From Bacillus_CJ salitolerans (GTDB lineage: Bacteria; Bacillota; Bacilli; Bacillales; SA4): a DNA stretch of 64,000 nucleotides. Both the position numbers and the translations under genes were made by a program. Each line of letters begins with the position of its first letter. Position 1 is the first letter of the stretch. Of this stretch, positions 52,725 through 61,405 are shown one piece after another. The DNA lies in contig NZ_JBHUEM010000007.1 in assembly GCF_042680805.1 (NCBI RefSeq), forward strand, positions 1-64,000, in the 5' to 3' direction. Below the pieces are notes generated by a model, which was not told the origin of the DNA, made no database searches, and worked only from the letters and a program-made list of their open reading frames with translations.

Positions 52725-53210
52725 CTACTTTCGTTCCCCAATTCCACACTGTATTTTTTTCAACAACGTTAAAAATCCTTTTAAGAAAAAGATTCTTATA
52801 GGTGAAACAAATATGGATGATTTTATAAGCTTATTTCTATCCTTTAAGTAGTTCTTTATCTGCTTTTTACGATTTGGAACCATAAGATATGGTAATCTAT
52901 CCGGGTAAAACCATTGTACTTTATCTGTTTCGATGCCATTTTTGATTGGTGAGCCACTTTTTACCTCTCCTACAAACAAATGCTGCAAATCATCGTATTG
53001 AGGTTGAAAGTATTCTCCAACTTTCTGATTAAGGATAGGGATATATCCAGTTTCTTCCTCAGTTTCTCTAACAGCACAGTTCTCTAATAATTCATCTTCC
53101 TCAAGCCATCCTCCTGGTAAATCCCATATAGGATAGTCCTTTCGTTTCACTAATAATAGTTTTTCTTCCTTATTAAAAACAATAGTAAAACAGCCCTGTG
53201 TCTTTGCCAT
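52725..53210 (-). CDS. NUDIX hydrolase
   Basis: A 161-residue NUDIX protein: TIVFNKEEKLLLVKRKDYPI, box GGWLEEDELLENCAVRET followed by EEETGY, then a basic C-terminal extension (NRKKQIKNYLKDRNKL) of about 45 residues. ATG 53210 is nine bases after AGGTG. Specificity unknown; fourth NUDIX gene or remnant in the window. Confidence 0.9.
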   Translation of the reverse strand: MAKTQGCFTIVFNKEEKLLLVKRKDYPIWDLPGGWLEEDELLENCAVRETEEETGYIPILNQKVGEYFQPQYDDLQHLFVGEVKSGSPIKNGIETDKVQWFYPDRLPYLMVPNRKKQIKNYLKDRNKLIKSSIFVSPIRIFFLKGFLTLLKKIQCGIGERK

Positions 53211-53335
53211 AAACGTTTTCACCTTCAGCATCTATATCATAATCTTTTTTCCAGTTAAAAGGTATGTACCTACACGTATCAGATACGCACCCTTAGTTCA
53301 TCATAGTTCTTTGTTTAAGACTTTAACTTTCTCAA

Positions 53336-53955
53336 TTAATAATTTTCAATATGAAAACTGAATGCATCATCACACAGAGCACCTTGTTTAACATATTTAA
53401 TCACTTTTTCTGCCTCAGCCTCAACTCGTATTCTACCTTTTTCACTAAGAAACCAGTTATCTAATTTTGTAATCCCATCATGTGCTGGACATAGGGTAAA
53501 CTTTATCCAATTGGGCATATATGTTTTTAATGTCAGGTGCAACCTTTTCATGTGATAGGAATTTGTAACCACTAAAATCCTCTTTATGTTAAATAAGTGA
53601 AACTCCCTATCCAGAACCAATAGAGATGCTAGCACATTTTCTAGGGGTTCAATGACAGGGTTTCGATTAATATATCTTTTTCTGGAATTCCTAATGCAAT
53701 TGCTTTATTTTTTAATAAAACTGCCTCAGTTATGTCACTTCCATCATGTTTACCTCCCCCAGAAAATAAGATCTTCCCTGCTCTACCTTGGTTATATAAA
53801 TCGATTGCCTTTGGTAATCTGTAATTAACCGCTGTCTTGCTGCCTACAACTAAGATACAATCACCATATTCGCAATCATCATCAATGTCAGTAAATAAAA
53901 GATTAGTTATCTCAAGATCTGACAGTTTATCAAAAACTAGCTGAGAAATATTCAT
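53336..53955 (-). pseudogene. YdcF-type DUF218 gene, frameshifted
   Basis: The first frame (ATG 53955) reads DCILVVGSKTAVNYRLPKAI, KILFSGGGKHDGSDITEAVL and ends ILIETLSLNP at 53641. The DUF218 domain continues in another frame from about 53645: ENVLASLLVLDREFHLFN, then ILVVTNSYHMKRLHLTLK. A one- or two-base change near 53645 breaks the gene. No membrane helix, unlike the intact relative at 45630. Confidence 0.85.
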
Positions 53956-54062
53956 GTGTCACCTGTTTCCTATATTATTCAATTAATATCTTTGACAACG
54001 TTGTTGACAACATTTAGTTTTAAATTAATTACAAGTCCAATAACAGCCACTCTTTCTTCTAT

Positions 54063-54099
54063 AAAAAAGGCACTAATCCTTTCGTGGGTTAAGTGCCTT
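54063..54099 (-). terminator. terminator of the long GNAT gene
   Basis: AAGGCACT (54067-54074) pairs with AGTGCCTT (54092-54099); the minus strand continues TTTTAT. Confidence 0.82.
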
Positions 54100-54116
54100 G
54101 AATCTAAAAATGGTAC

Positions 54117-54913
54117 CTATTCTACTGTAATGACACTCCATTCACAAACTTCTGTCATCCAATTTTCTTATAAACACTTCTAGCTGAAGGATTATTATAA
54201 AAAAGATAAGGAAGTTTCCCTTCTTCTAATAACAATTCAAACAATCCTATTAGCACCTCTGTTCCATAGCCTTTATTACGATAACTTGGATTGGAAACTA
54301 CACCTATGATAATAGCACTGTTTTTATCTTCTATAATCGTAGCACATGAAGATACCATGTCATTATTGATTTCGAGATATACAGTCCGATCACTTGATTC
54401 TTGTAATCTCTTGTATTCATTAGCAATATAGATACTTTTGGTTTTAGGAAGGCTGCTTGAAAATTCAGTAGTAGATGATAATAATTCATACTGCATTCCT
54501 ATTTCTTCCTTTGTTTTAGCCACCTTTATAGAGATTGGTAGTTTTCGTTCGATAACTATATTTTTTACGACGCCAAGATATGACATTGTATTCTCTTTCA
54601 CTTTAATAAAAGGAATAAATTTTTCCATCAACACTTTTGGTCCAGATAGTTTTGAATAATTTAATTCCCTCAGTAAGCTCGAATATATCCCAATATCTCT
54701 ATCCTGATTTGAATAATACGTAATATTACGATCAAAATTATTAACTAAAATAGAAACTAAACGATCCTCATCATACTCTCCATATACTTTGAATGTTTTC
54801 TCATAGTTACTCGATACCAATCCATCAAGTAAGAAGTAATAGTTCACTATTTCCTCACCAAATAGACGGAGTACTTCTCTATGATTTGAACGGTTGAGTT
54901 GCTTAATTTTCAT
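54117..54913 (-). pseudogene. GNAT acetyltransferase with 3'-terminal frameshift
   Basis: ATG 54913 (GGAGGT upstream) opens a protein of about 252 residues: a helical N-terminal half and a C-terminal GNAT domain (ATIIEDKNSAIIIGVVSNPS, YRNKGYGTEVLIGLFELL). It stops at 54155 after YKKIG, where GNATs continue with F and a strand. The next frame supplies MTEVCEWSVITVE before TAG 54117. Total 797 bases, one short of a multiple of three. Only the last ~14 residues are out of frame, so activity may persist or this may be a sequence error. A terminator lies in the leader. Confidence 0.8.
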
Positions 54914-54976
54914 ACTACATACCTCCGTATAGTTACTGCGCAAAGCCACGAAGGTTGCATTGTTCATAAATTTCTC

Positions 54977-55012
54977 AAAAAAAGCAGAGTAACCTCGTAA
55001 CAAGGAACTCTG
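54977..55012 (-). promoter_or_regulatory. leader terminator (candidate attenuator) of the GNAT gene
   Basis: On the minus strand CAGAGT (arm at 55007-55012) pairs with ACTCTG (54985-54990), with an inner CCT/AGG pair, followed by C and T7 (54977-54983). It lies 65 bases upstream of the GNAT start. The segment GTTACGAGG inside the hairpin recurs about 45 bases earlier in the transcript, allowing competing pairing. An open frame with its own AAGGGAAGAG site begins at 55063 and runs through it. Confidence 0.55.
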
Positions 55013-55063
55013 TTCGTACAATTCATACAAAACTATGCATCCTCGTAACGGTAAAAAAGACAT

Positions 55064-55372
55064 ACTCTTCCCTTGTTTTACATTCTAAAACCAAATAAGT
55101 TATGTGTTTCTTAATCCATTACAAGTTTGTTGGCATACTAATTCTCCTTACAATTTTCTACCAATCATTTTACACTTTTCAGAATTATTAATCAACAATC
55201 TAAGAAAATGTATTTTTTCAACGCTCTTTAATTTAGTACTTCAACAATAAACGTTCTATTACTAGAAACTAGAATAAACTGCCAATAAATAGAGAATGGT
55301 GAGTATCATACCTCCTTTTTCTCGTTGTAATATCCTTTCAAAAAATAGTTGTTCTCATTAGAAAGTAAGACA
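55064..55372. other. 309-bp AT-rich intergenic region
   Basis: No gene supported. GGAGGTATG near 55311 (minus strand) opens only 15 hydrophobic codons before a stop. It should contain the promoter of the GNAT transcript, but no clear boxes stand out. Confidence 0.4.
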
Positions 55373-55888
55373 TTAGTCAATGGTCTTTTTCCACTCCATT
55401 AAAAACAGGTCATTTTCAAGGCTTTTTACCTTCCTAAAACCACACTTCATATAACTTGAGAATGCTCTATTATTATTTTTTTTCACCTCTAGTACAACCG
55501 TTGAGGCATCTTTATTATTACTAAGGTATTGTATCATCATTAGGATCATAGAGGTTCCTATCCCTTTACCCCATAAATGGGTTTCTCCAATAAATTGGTC
55601 TATTCCATAGATATTTTGGTTTGCTGTATATCCATAATTCAGTAATTCGGTCTCTTGAATTTCATAGAATTGTATGTAACCTATCGGTTCATTTCTATAT
55701 TCTACTATACATGGAATAACGTAATGTTTCCCTTCAATTCTAGGAGTGTATTTTTTTCTTACAGTATCTAAACTAGAAGGTTGCTCTTCGTAGAATTCCA
55801 ATACCTTCGGATCACTTAACCATCGAACCATTGCACCAAAGTCATTGCCATTCATGTGCCGTATAAGAAGTTCATTCTTCTGTATCAT
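55373..55888 (-). CDS. GNAT acetyltransferase, AAC(6')-like
   Basis: A 171-residue GNAT enzyme that resembles aminoglycoside 6'-acetyltransferases: MVRWLSDPKVLEFYEEQ, YRNEPIGYIQFYEIQETELL, YGIDQFIGETHLWGKGIGTS (acetyl-CoA loop WGKGIGT) and NNRAFSSYMKCGF. The IDQFIG stretch is characteristic of the AAC(6') group, so a resistance role is possible but unproven. ATG 55888 is nine bases after GGGGG. Confidence 0.82.
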   Translation of the reverse strand: MIQKNELLIRHMNGNDFGAMVRWLSDPKVLEFYEEQPSSLDTVRKKYTPRIEGKHYVIPCIVEYRNEPIGYIQFYEIQETELLNYGYTANQNIYGIDQFIGETHLWGKGIGTSMILMMIQYLSNNKDASTVVLEVKKNNNRAFSSYMKCGFRKVKSLENDLFLMEWKKTID

Positions 55889-56113
55889 ACTGATGTACCC
55901 CCATTTTGAGAATTCTATAAATATATATTTTTCTCTCGTATGATGAAAATTCATTATTACTAAATCAATCTGATTGTACGTTAATCCAGAATAATTTGTT
56001 AGTAAATAATCCCTCTGTTACCATTCTTTAAATGACACACTTCTTGCCATTAACGAGTAAATGTACTACTTTCATAGTTCATATATGTATTTGCACATTT
56101 TCTTTCAAACTGA

Positions 56114-56143
56114 AACGTGCAGTACCCTTTTCTACTGCACGTT
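56114..56143 (-). terminator. hairpin after the sigma/anti-sigma operon
   Basis: AACGTGCAGTA (56114-56124) pairs perfectly with TACTGCACGTT (56133-56143). T run is weak (TTCAGTTTG) on the minus strand, so termination may be moderate. Confidence 0.65.
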
Positions 56144-56167
56144 GATACAAGGTTATATTTTTTTATA

Positions 56168-57076
56168 TTACTCATCTTGATTATGATAAACAAACTCATA
56201 GGTTATTTCTTTTCCATCTAAGGTGATTGTTAATTCGGTTTCCCAAGTTCCATGAACAAATGTATGAGTAAGCCCGTCGACAGTTTGATGTTGCCAATTA
56301 AGTTCGTCTTCTATTTTACCTAAGTAATCAGAATATACATTAGACGAAGCGTTCGGCCAGTGATAAATTTCTTTTTCATGAGAAATGGAAACTGGCTCCA
56401 ATCCAACAGGATACAACAAATCGCCATAACCGTGTTTAGCATAGAGCTGTTTATTATGAACATATGGTTCTTTAGCTTTGAGCTCCAAAGTTGACATTGC
56501 GTGAAAAATTTCCGCATATTCAAGCTTGGGATAATCAAATGTTATGTGAATCCATTTCTCATCCGTAAATGCAATAAAGAAGTGATATCGTAACGATACC
56601 TCCATCATCTTAACATGCTCAATATACATAGTCATAGGGTAAGGAAAATTCTCAAGCGGTTTTTCCACATACATCGGTAAGCTTTTTACCAGCTCATTTT
56701 TCCCCTCTTCCGTAACTTCCTTCACTGTTCCTACTTCAACTGGATTCTCTTTCCGATATAGGAGCATGCTGTCACCTGATTTCACACTGTATACATCATT
56801 CAATTTCCAACTGAATTGAGTATAATCAACTGAAGGTTCTTCTGAGGCATTTCGTTGAGTGCTTTCCTGCAGGATTAACAATAAGAAACTTCCGAAAATA
56901 AGAAAGAGCAAACATGTAGCTACTATACTTTTCCATTGAAAAAAACGGTTGTAAGAGATACTAGTAGGGGAATGTGCGATGGAATCTAAAATTCTTGTTC
57001 TTAAAGCTTCTTTTTGATTCCTTGTTGGTCTTACCTGTTGAAGCAGCTTCCACTGGTCATTAAAAGGTTTGTTCAA
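56168..57076 (-). CDS. membrane anti-sigma factor-like protein
   Basis: About 302 residues, single pass: a cytoplasmic part of about 45 residues (RPTRNQKEALRTRILDSIAH), a membrane helix about 49-68 (IVATCLLFLIFGSFLLLIL) and a large extracellular domain without known motifs, with MTMYIEHVKMMEVSLRY and a C-terminal GKEITYEFVYHNQ. TTG 57076 is eight bases after AGGTGG; the reading overlaps the sigma gene end. It presumably holds the sigma factor inactive at the membrane until a signal arrives. Confidence 0.72.
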   Translation of the reverse strand: MNKPFNDQWKLLQQVRPTRNQKEALRTRILDSIAHSPTSISYNRFFQWKSIVATCLLFLIFGSFLLLILQESTQRNASEEPSVDYTQFSWKLNDVYSVKSGDSMLLYRKENPVEVGTVKEVTEEGKNELVKSLPMYVEKPLENFPYPMTMYIEHVKMMEVSLRYHFFIAFTDEKWIHITFDYPKLEYAEIFHAMSTLELKAKEPYVHNKQLYAKHGYGDLLYPVGLEPVSISHEKEIYHWPNASSNVYSDYLGKIEDELNWQHQTVDGLTHTFVHGTWETELTITLDGKEITYEFVYHNQDE

Positions 57077-57602
57077 TATGTTCACCACCTTCAATCCTAT
57101 GGATTTTTCTTAGTGATTGTATAGCTCTTGATAATGTTTTACGAACTTTTTCCTCGGACCAGTCAAGAATCTCAGCAGTTTCCTTTGTTGAGCATTCCTC
57201 GACTTTCCTCAAAGTAATAACTAGTCGAAAATTAGGCTTTAGTCTTTGGATAGCTGTCAATAGTTGGGTTACCAGTTCCTTGTTTTCAATATACTGTTCT
57301 ACATCAAAGGAAGATTGAATCTCCCTATCTAACGAAAACACTGAAAATATTCTTTTTCGCTTTCTTTTACGAATTTCATCTATGACCAGATGCTTTGCAA
57401 TGCTGAACAACCATGTTTTGACTTTAGATTGGTTATTAAATCGATCATATGCAGTGTATGCACGTACAAAGGTGTCATGAACTAAATCCTCGCAGCATTG
57501 TTTATCACCTATCATAAACGTTATAAAACGAGAAATGTCATCATAATACAATTCGTACCACTCCATCACACGAAGTTCCCTATCTTTATCGTTCAAACTC
57601 AT
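57060..57602 (-). CDS. ECF-type RNA polymerase sigma factor
   Basis: A 180-residue ECF sigma factor. Region 2: ISRFITFMIGDKQCCEDLVH then DTFVRAYTAY and VKTWLFSIAKHLVIDEIRK; region 4: LKPNFRLVITLRKVEECSTK, then EKVRKTLSRAIQSL. ATG follows AGGTGGTG. Overlaps the downstream anti-sigma-like gene. An ECF-style promoter (TGTCACA, 15 bases, CGAC) lies directly upstream, consistent with autoregulation. Confidence 0.9.
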   Translation of the reverse strand: MSLNDKDRELRVMEWYELYYDDISRFITFMIGDKQCCEDLVHDTFVRAYTAYDRFNNQSKVKTWLFSIAKHLVIDEIRKRKRKRIFSVFSLDREIQSSFDVEQYIENKELVTQLLTAIQRLKPNFRLVITLRKVEECSTKETAEILDWSEEKVRKTLSRAIQSLRKIHRIEGGEHIEQTF

Positions 57603-57636
57603 CCATCACCACCTACTTCCTTCTTTCTAACTAATT

Positions 57637-57664
57637 AGTCGCACACAAAGTAAATTTGTGACAT
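57637..57664 (-). promoter_or_regulatory. candidate ECF-type autoregulatory promoter
   Basis: On the minus strand TGTCACA (57658-57664), a 15-base spacer, and CGACTA (57637-57642), about 35 bases before the sigma start. The TGTCAC/CGWC pattern is of the kind recognised by ECF sigma factors rather than sigma-A. Confidence 0.45.
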
Positions 57665-57720
57665 CTATTACTCTAATAATTCTTCATTATTTTTTAAACT
57701 AAAAAAAGCCCCACTTGTTC

Positions 57721-57912
57721 TGAGCTGCATCCCTTAAAGTAGATATTGAGAATACACTTTGTCAAGATTAACCTTAAGGAGTGTTTTTAATGACAAAAAA
57801 GATTAAGGAAATGGCAATAGGTAATGGAAAGTGGATATTCATTCTTGCTGGTAGTTGAACAATTCATATTCCGAGAGGTGATTCTGTTAAGGAAACAAAA
57901 AATGTCCAATAA
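57721..57912 (+). other. IS-end-like sequence and short frame with in-frame TGA
   Basis: GAGCTGCATCCCTTAAAGTA (57726-57745) resembles terminal repeats of IS3/IS150-group elements (G-ACTGCACCC). Then AAGGAG precedes ATG 57790, which reads TKKIKEMAIGNGKWIFILAG-S, a TGA at 57856-57858, and in the same frame TIHIPRGDSVKETKNVQ to TAA 57912. It may be a decayed transposon start or an independent tiny gene with a nonsense codon. Confidence 0.35.
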
Positions 57913-57993
57913 TTGCTTTAATTAAAAGTCATGAAACTAAGTAAGACTAAAAATACAGAATTAGATATAAAGTCACATTTAATGGGATAGAAG

Positions 57994-58032
57994 AAAAGGA
58001 TAGGAAGAATACCTGTTCATCTATCCTTTTTA
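57994..58032 (+). terminator. plus-strand terminator
   Basis: AAAAGGATAG (57994-58003) pairs perfectly with CTATCCTTTT (58021-58030) and is followed by T. It would end a transcript from the short frame at 57790. Confidence 0.8.
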
Positions 58033-58232
58033 TGAAACAAATTACCTTATTTACCACAACAACATTATTATATTGTTGTTCAACAAACACCCCTTTCGAT
58101 CAAAAGGAGTCTACTTGTAAAGAGTCAAAACTGCCTCATGTCTTTTAAGCGCTTAGAACCTCTCATTTACCCTCATCAATTGAATTGGCTCAATTGCTTG
58201 CGTATTGCAAATTACGAAAATTCCTAACAATG

Positions 58233-58264
58233 AAAAAGCCCCTTATTTACCTAAGGGGGCTTTA
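58233..58264 (-). terminator. terminator of the flavoprotein gene
   Basis: AAAGCCCCTTA (58235-58245) pairs with TAAGGGGGCTTT (58252-58263) with one bulged G; minus strand continues TTTCATTG. The region 58033-58232 holds no gene that I can support. Confidence 0.85.
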
Positions 58265-58285
58265 AACAAATGAACTCATCTAAAA

Positions 58286-59467
58286 TTAATATACATCACG
58301 TTGGTAGCGTTTTTGTTTTTGCATATCATTTAAATACGCTTCAGCTTCTTCTTGAGTCATATTTCCTTCTTGAGCAATGATGTTAATCAATGTTTCGTGG
58401 ACATCTTTTGCCATATATTGTTTGTCTCCACAAACATAGAAATAGGCTCCATTATTTAACCACTCAAACAATTCCTTGCTGTTTTCAAGCATTTTATTCT
58501 GAACATAAACCTTTTCCTCAGTATCACGAGAGAAAGCAACATCTAATTTAGTTAGTATACCATCGTTTCGATAGCCTTCTAATTCCTCTTGATAAAGGAA
58601 GTCAGTTGCAGAGCGTTGATCACCGAAGAATAACCATGATCTACCTGTTACTTTATTTACTGCACGCTCTTGTATAAATGAACGGAATGGTGCAATCCCT
58701 GTACCAGGTCCAACCATAATCACATCAGTTTCAGATGAGTCTGGCAAATTAAAGTGCTTATTTTGTTGGATAAATACTGGAAGTGTTTCTCCTTCATTTG
58801 TACGCTCAGAACATTGAACTGAACATACTCCCTTTCGATTACGTCCATGAGCAGTATAACGAACAGCACCAATTGTTAAATGCACTTCGCCAGGGTTAGC
58901 TCTAAAGCTACTTGCAATTGAATATAATCGTGGAGGCATCTTTCTCAGCAGCGACACGATGTCGGCTGCAGAGGCATTCCACGGACCAAAATCACGTAAC
59001 ATATCAAGTAAATCGCGACCGTCTATATATTCCTTCACTTGGTCTGTATTTTCATTTAGTCTTAGTAATTCCTCGTTCTCAGTAAATTGTGCAGCTTGCT
59101 GAAGGATTTTTTTTGTTAATAATGTAATTTCAAAATGTGCGGTTAGCGCTTCCTTTAACGGGAGAGTATCACCTTGTTTATTGATTGTTACAGCCTCGGT
59201 TTCATCCCACTTCATTTCTTTAAGTAGCATATCAACGAGTTCTGGATCATTTTCAGGGATAATACCTAGACAATCACCTGGTTCATATGAAAGCCCAGAT
59301 CCTTTTAAAGATAACTCAATATGTCTTGTTTCTTTACTAGAACCTTCTTTATTTAAATTAATATTTGTTAAAACTTTTGCCTGAAATGGATTTGTCCTTG
59401 AATAAGGTGTCTGAACAATGTTGTCTTCTTCTTTTGCAGATCCAGGGTTGTTTACTACTGTTTGCAT
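58286..59467 (-). CDS. CysJ-like NADPH-FAD reductase lacking the flavodoxin domain
   Basis: A 393-residue diflavin-reductase-type protein with only the FAD and NADPH domains: MPPRLYSIASS (FAD-binding RxYS), GRNRKGVCSVQCSER, VGPGTGIAPFRSFIQER, FFGDQRSATDFLYQEELE, YFYVCGDKQYMAKDV and the C-terminal RYQRDVY whose Tyr stacks on FAD, exactly as in sulfite reductase CysJ. CysJ is about 600 residues with an N-terminal flavodoxin. A normal GAGGTG site precedes this ATG and no flavodoxin sequence lies upstream, so the short form looks genuine. No cysI nearby. Confidence 0.85.
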   Translation of the reverse strand: MQTVVNNPGSAKEEDNIVQTPYSRTNPFQAKVLTNINLNKEGSSKETRHIELSLKGSGLSYEPGDCLGIIPENDPELVDMLLKEMKWDETEAVTINKQGDTLPLKEALTAHFEITLLTKKILQQAAQFTENEELLRLNENTDQVKEYIDGRDLLDMLRDFGPWNASAADIVSLLRKMPPRLYSIASSFRANPGEVHLTIGAVRYTAHGRNRKGVCSVQCSERTNEGETLPVFIQQNKHFNLPDSSETDVIMVGPGTGIAPFRSFIQERAVNKVTGRSWLFFGDQRSATDFLYQEELEGYRNDGILTKLDVAFSRDTEEKVYVQNKMLENSKELFEWLNNGAYFYVCGDKQYMAKDVHETLINIIAQEGNMTQEEAEAYLNDMQKQKRYQRDVY

Positions 59468-59731
59468 AAATTCTTCACCTCAACATATTAAATAAAACGA
59501 GCAAATAAAAATATATGAAAACTTATAAAATCCCTCGTTTACTTATTATTATAACATTCTTTCTCAGTTGTAAGCTATTTTTCATTTACTTACACCTCTT
59601 TTCCAATATTTAATAGTGGTTTGTCCCATCATTTAAAAGTGTAGGCACTCGTTTCATTTACATAGCCTGCAAAAGGAAAATTGGATAAAATCATCGATTT
59701 TTCATCCTGTCTATTTTTTAAATTGAGTACA

Positions 59732-60235
59732 TTATTTAATTGCCCCTGCTTCTTTTGCCAACTGTTCAAATGAAGTATTACTCTTTAGAATTTTCACCTT
59801 AGTTCCTATAGGTATCAGATTAAAAAGCTCTTCCACCTTTTCATTATGCATTCTTACACAGCCTTGTGTTACATAATGACCAATTAAGGATGGGTTATTA
59901 TTACCATGAATACCAAATATTCTACCGTCCGTACCTTCAGCATCAAATCCCATCCATCTAGTCCCTAATGGATTTTCCCTTGAACCACCAGGAATGTCTT
60001 TTTTTCGGTAATACGGATTGACTGCTTTTATCACAATTGTAAATTCTCCCTCTGGTGTTAAATCACTTGTCACTCCTGTGGAGACATCATAAATAGCCTG
60101 AATTTCACCATGATGGATATAAGCCAACTTGTTGGTTTCCTTATTTACTATTAAATAAGGGTCGCCTACTAATGGATTTTGTCCTAGGGGCCAAATAGGA
60201 GAAATCAATATCAAGAATGAAAGAAGTAACTTCAT
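59732..60235 (-). CDS. yqjB: L,D-transpeptidase (YkuD domain), YqjB-like
   Basis: A 167-residue secreted enzyme with a signal-like hydrophobic start (residues 1-17). The YkuD domain shows RIFGIHGNNNPSLIGHYVTQ then GCVRMHNEKVEEL, containing the catalytic His and Cys of the HGxxx...GCVRM signature. It forms or edits 3-3 cross-links in peptidoglycan, or attaches other amines. AAGGAG precedes ATG. It is followed upstream by yqjA as in B. subtilis; downstream synteny breaks here. Confidence 0.88.
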   Translation of the reverse strand: MKLLLSFLILISPIWPLGQNPLVGDPYLIVNKETNKLAYIHHGEIQAIYDVSTGVTSDLTPEGEFTIVIKAVNPYYRKKDIPGGSRENPLGTRWMGFDAEGTDGRIFGIHGNNNPSLIGHYVTQGCVRMHNEKVEELFNLIPIGTKVKILKSNTSFEQLAKEAGAIK

Positions 60236-60291
60236 TTGATGTTCACTCCTTGTTTTATAGGTTCCTTTAGTTTTAGTAGGGAATCATATTC

Positions 60292-61245
60292 TCATTCATG
60301 GTTAGGACGAAAGTAACTTTTAATAATCAAGTATTGTTCCATCTCCTTCAGGAATTGAAACAAGGATGCCCGAGCCTCGAATTCTTCACGAGTTGTTGGT
60401 AGATCCATCTCTCTGAATTCTTTCTTAAGGCCCTCTACTTTATCGAGAAATCGCTTTGCTGTATTGCCAGGATGAATCGAATCACTAAGATCTTCAATAA
60501 ATTCAGCTAGCATTTCTCCTTGTATCCCGGTTTGATCCAAAGAGGTGACAATCGGTAGAATTCTTTCGATAATTTCTAGCTGTTGCTCCCGAATTTTAAA
60601 ATAAGAATAATAAATGTTTTCATGCCTTAGGAAATGATTTTGAATATCTCTAAAGGCTAAACTCTTTGCGCTTTGGATGATTTGGTGAACTGTTGTAATT
60701 TCTTTTCCATCCCAATTACTATCCTTTTGCTTTAAGTAATTTGCTACCTCTTTAAATATGATCGAAAAGTTTGTTTCTATTTCCTTTTGATATAATTTTA
60801 GCTGTTTATCCACACTCGGCATATACAAATTCATTATAAGAGCGACTCCAATCCCAATTAATATGAGCGCAAACTCATTAAGAATTAAATGAGGTGAAAA
60901 AGTTTGTGTATCGTAAAGATGAAAGATCACAACACTGCTTGTTACAATCCCTTCCTGAATCCTAAAATATACCGTTGTTGGGATAAATAATAAAAGAATG
61001 AGGCCAATAGTTAATGGTGTATAACCGATTAATTGAAAGAATACAACAGAATAAACCATAGCAATTGCTCCTGCAACAAATCTTGACCAAGAGCTTTGTA
61101 AGGATTTCTTCTTAGTTGCTTGTATACAAAGAATCGTAATAATCCCAGCTGATGCATAGTAATCAAGCCCCAATAAATGCGCGATAAATATAGAGACTGT
61201 TACACCTACTGCTGTTTTTAGTGTGCGATAACCTATTTTAAACAT
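60292..61245 (-). CDS. yqjA: aromatic acid exporter-family membrane protein YqjA
   Basis: A 317-residue protein with four to six hydrophobic helices in the first 145 residues (GYRTLKTAVGVTVSIFIAHL, GLDYYASAGIITILCIQATK) and a helical cytoplasmic C-terminal half. This is the half-size FUSC/ArAE-like arrangement (DUF939 group) of Bacillus YqjA. AAGGGG precedes ATG. Position between the art operon and yqjB matches B. subtilis. Transport substrate not established. Confidence 0.88.
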   Translation of the reverse strand: MFKIGYRTLKTAVGVTVSIFIAHLLGLDYYASAGIITILCIQATKKKSLQSSWSRFVAGAIAMVYSVVFFQLIGYTPLTIGLILLLFIPTTVYFRIQEGIVTSSVVIFHLYDTQTFSPHLILNEFALILIGIGVALIMNLYMPSVDKQLKLYQKEIETNFSIIFKEVANYLKQKDSNWDGKEITTVHQIIQSAKSLAFRDIQNHFLRHENIYYSYFKIREQQLEIIERILPIVTSLDQTGIQGEMLAEFIEDLSDSIHPGNTAKRFLDKVEGLKKEFREMDLPTTREEFEARASLFQFLKEMEQYLIIKSYFRPNHE

Positions 61246-61372
61246 AATGAAACCCCTTCAAAAGGAATGTGAAAGTTAAGAAGAAATGAGTACGCTACTG
61301 GCCAACCTCTTTGATGTTTATGGTTACCTCGTGTTTTGAACACATAGCACATTTAACGTACATTAAACGTCA

Positions 61373-61402
61373 AAAATGGTGATCTCATTTGATCACCATT
61401 TC
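61373..61402 (-). terminator. terminator of the artPQR operon
   Basis: AAATGGTGATC (61374-61384) pairs perfectly with GATCACCATTT (61391-61401); minus strand continues TTGACG after T5. Confidence 0.88.
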
Positions 61403-61405
61403 ATA

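Noticed and set aside
20349..59731. Prophage or integrative element
   Set aside because: No integrase, capsid, portal, conjugation or excision gene and no flanking tRNA or long direct repeat was seen.
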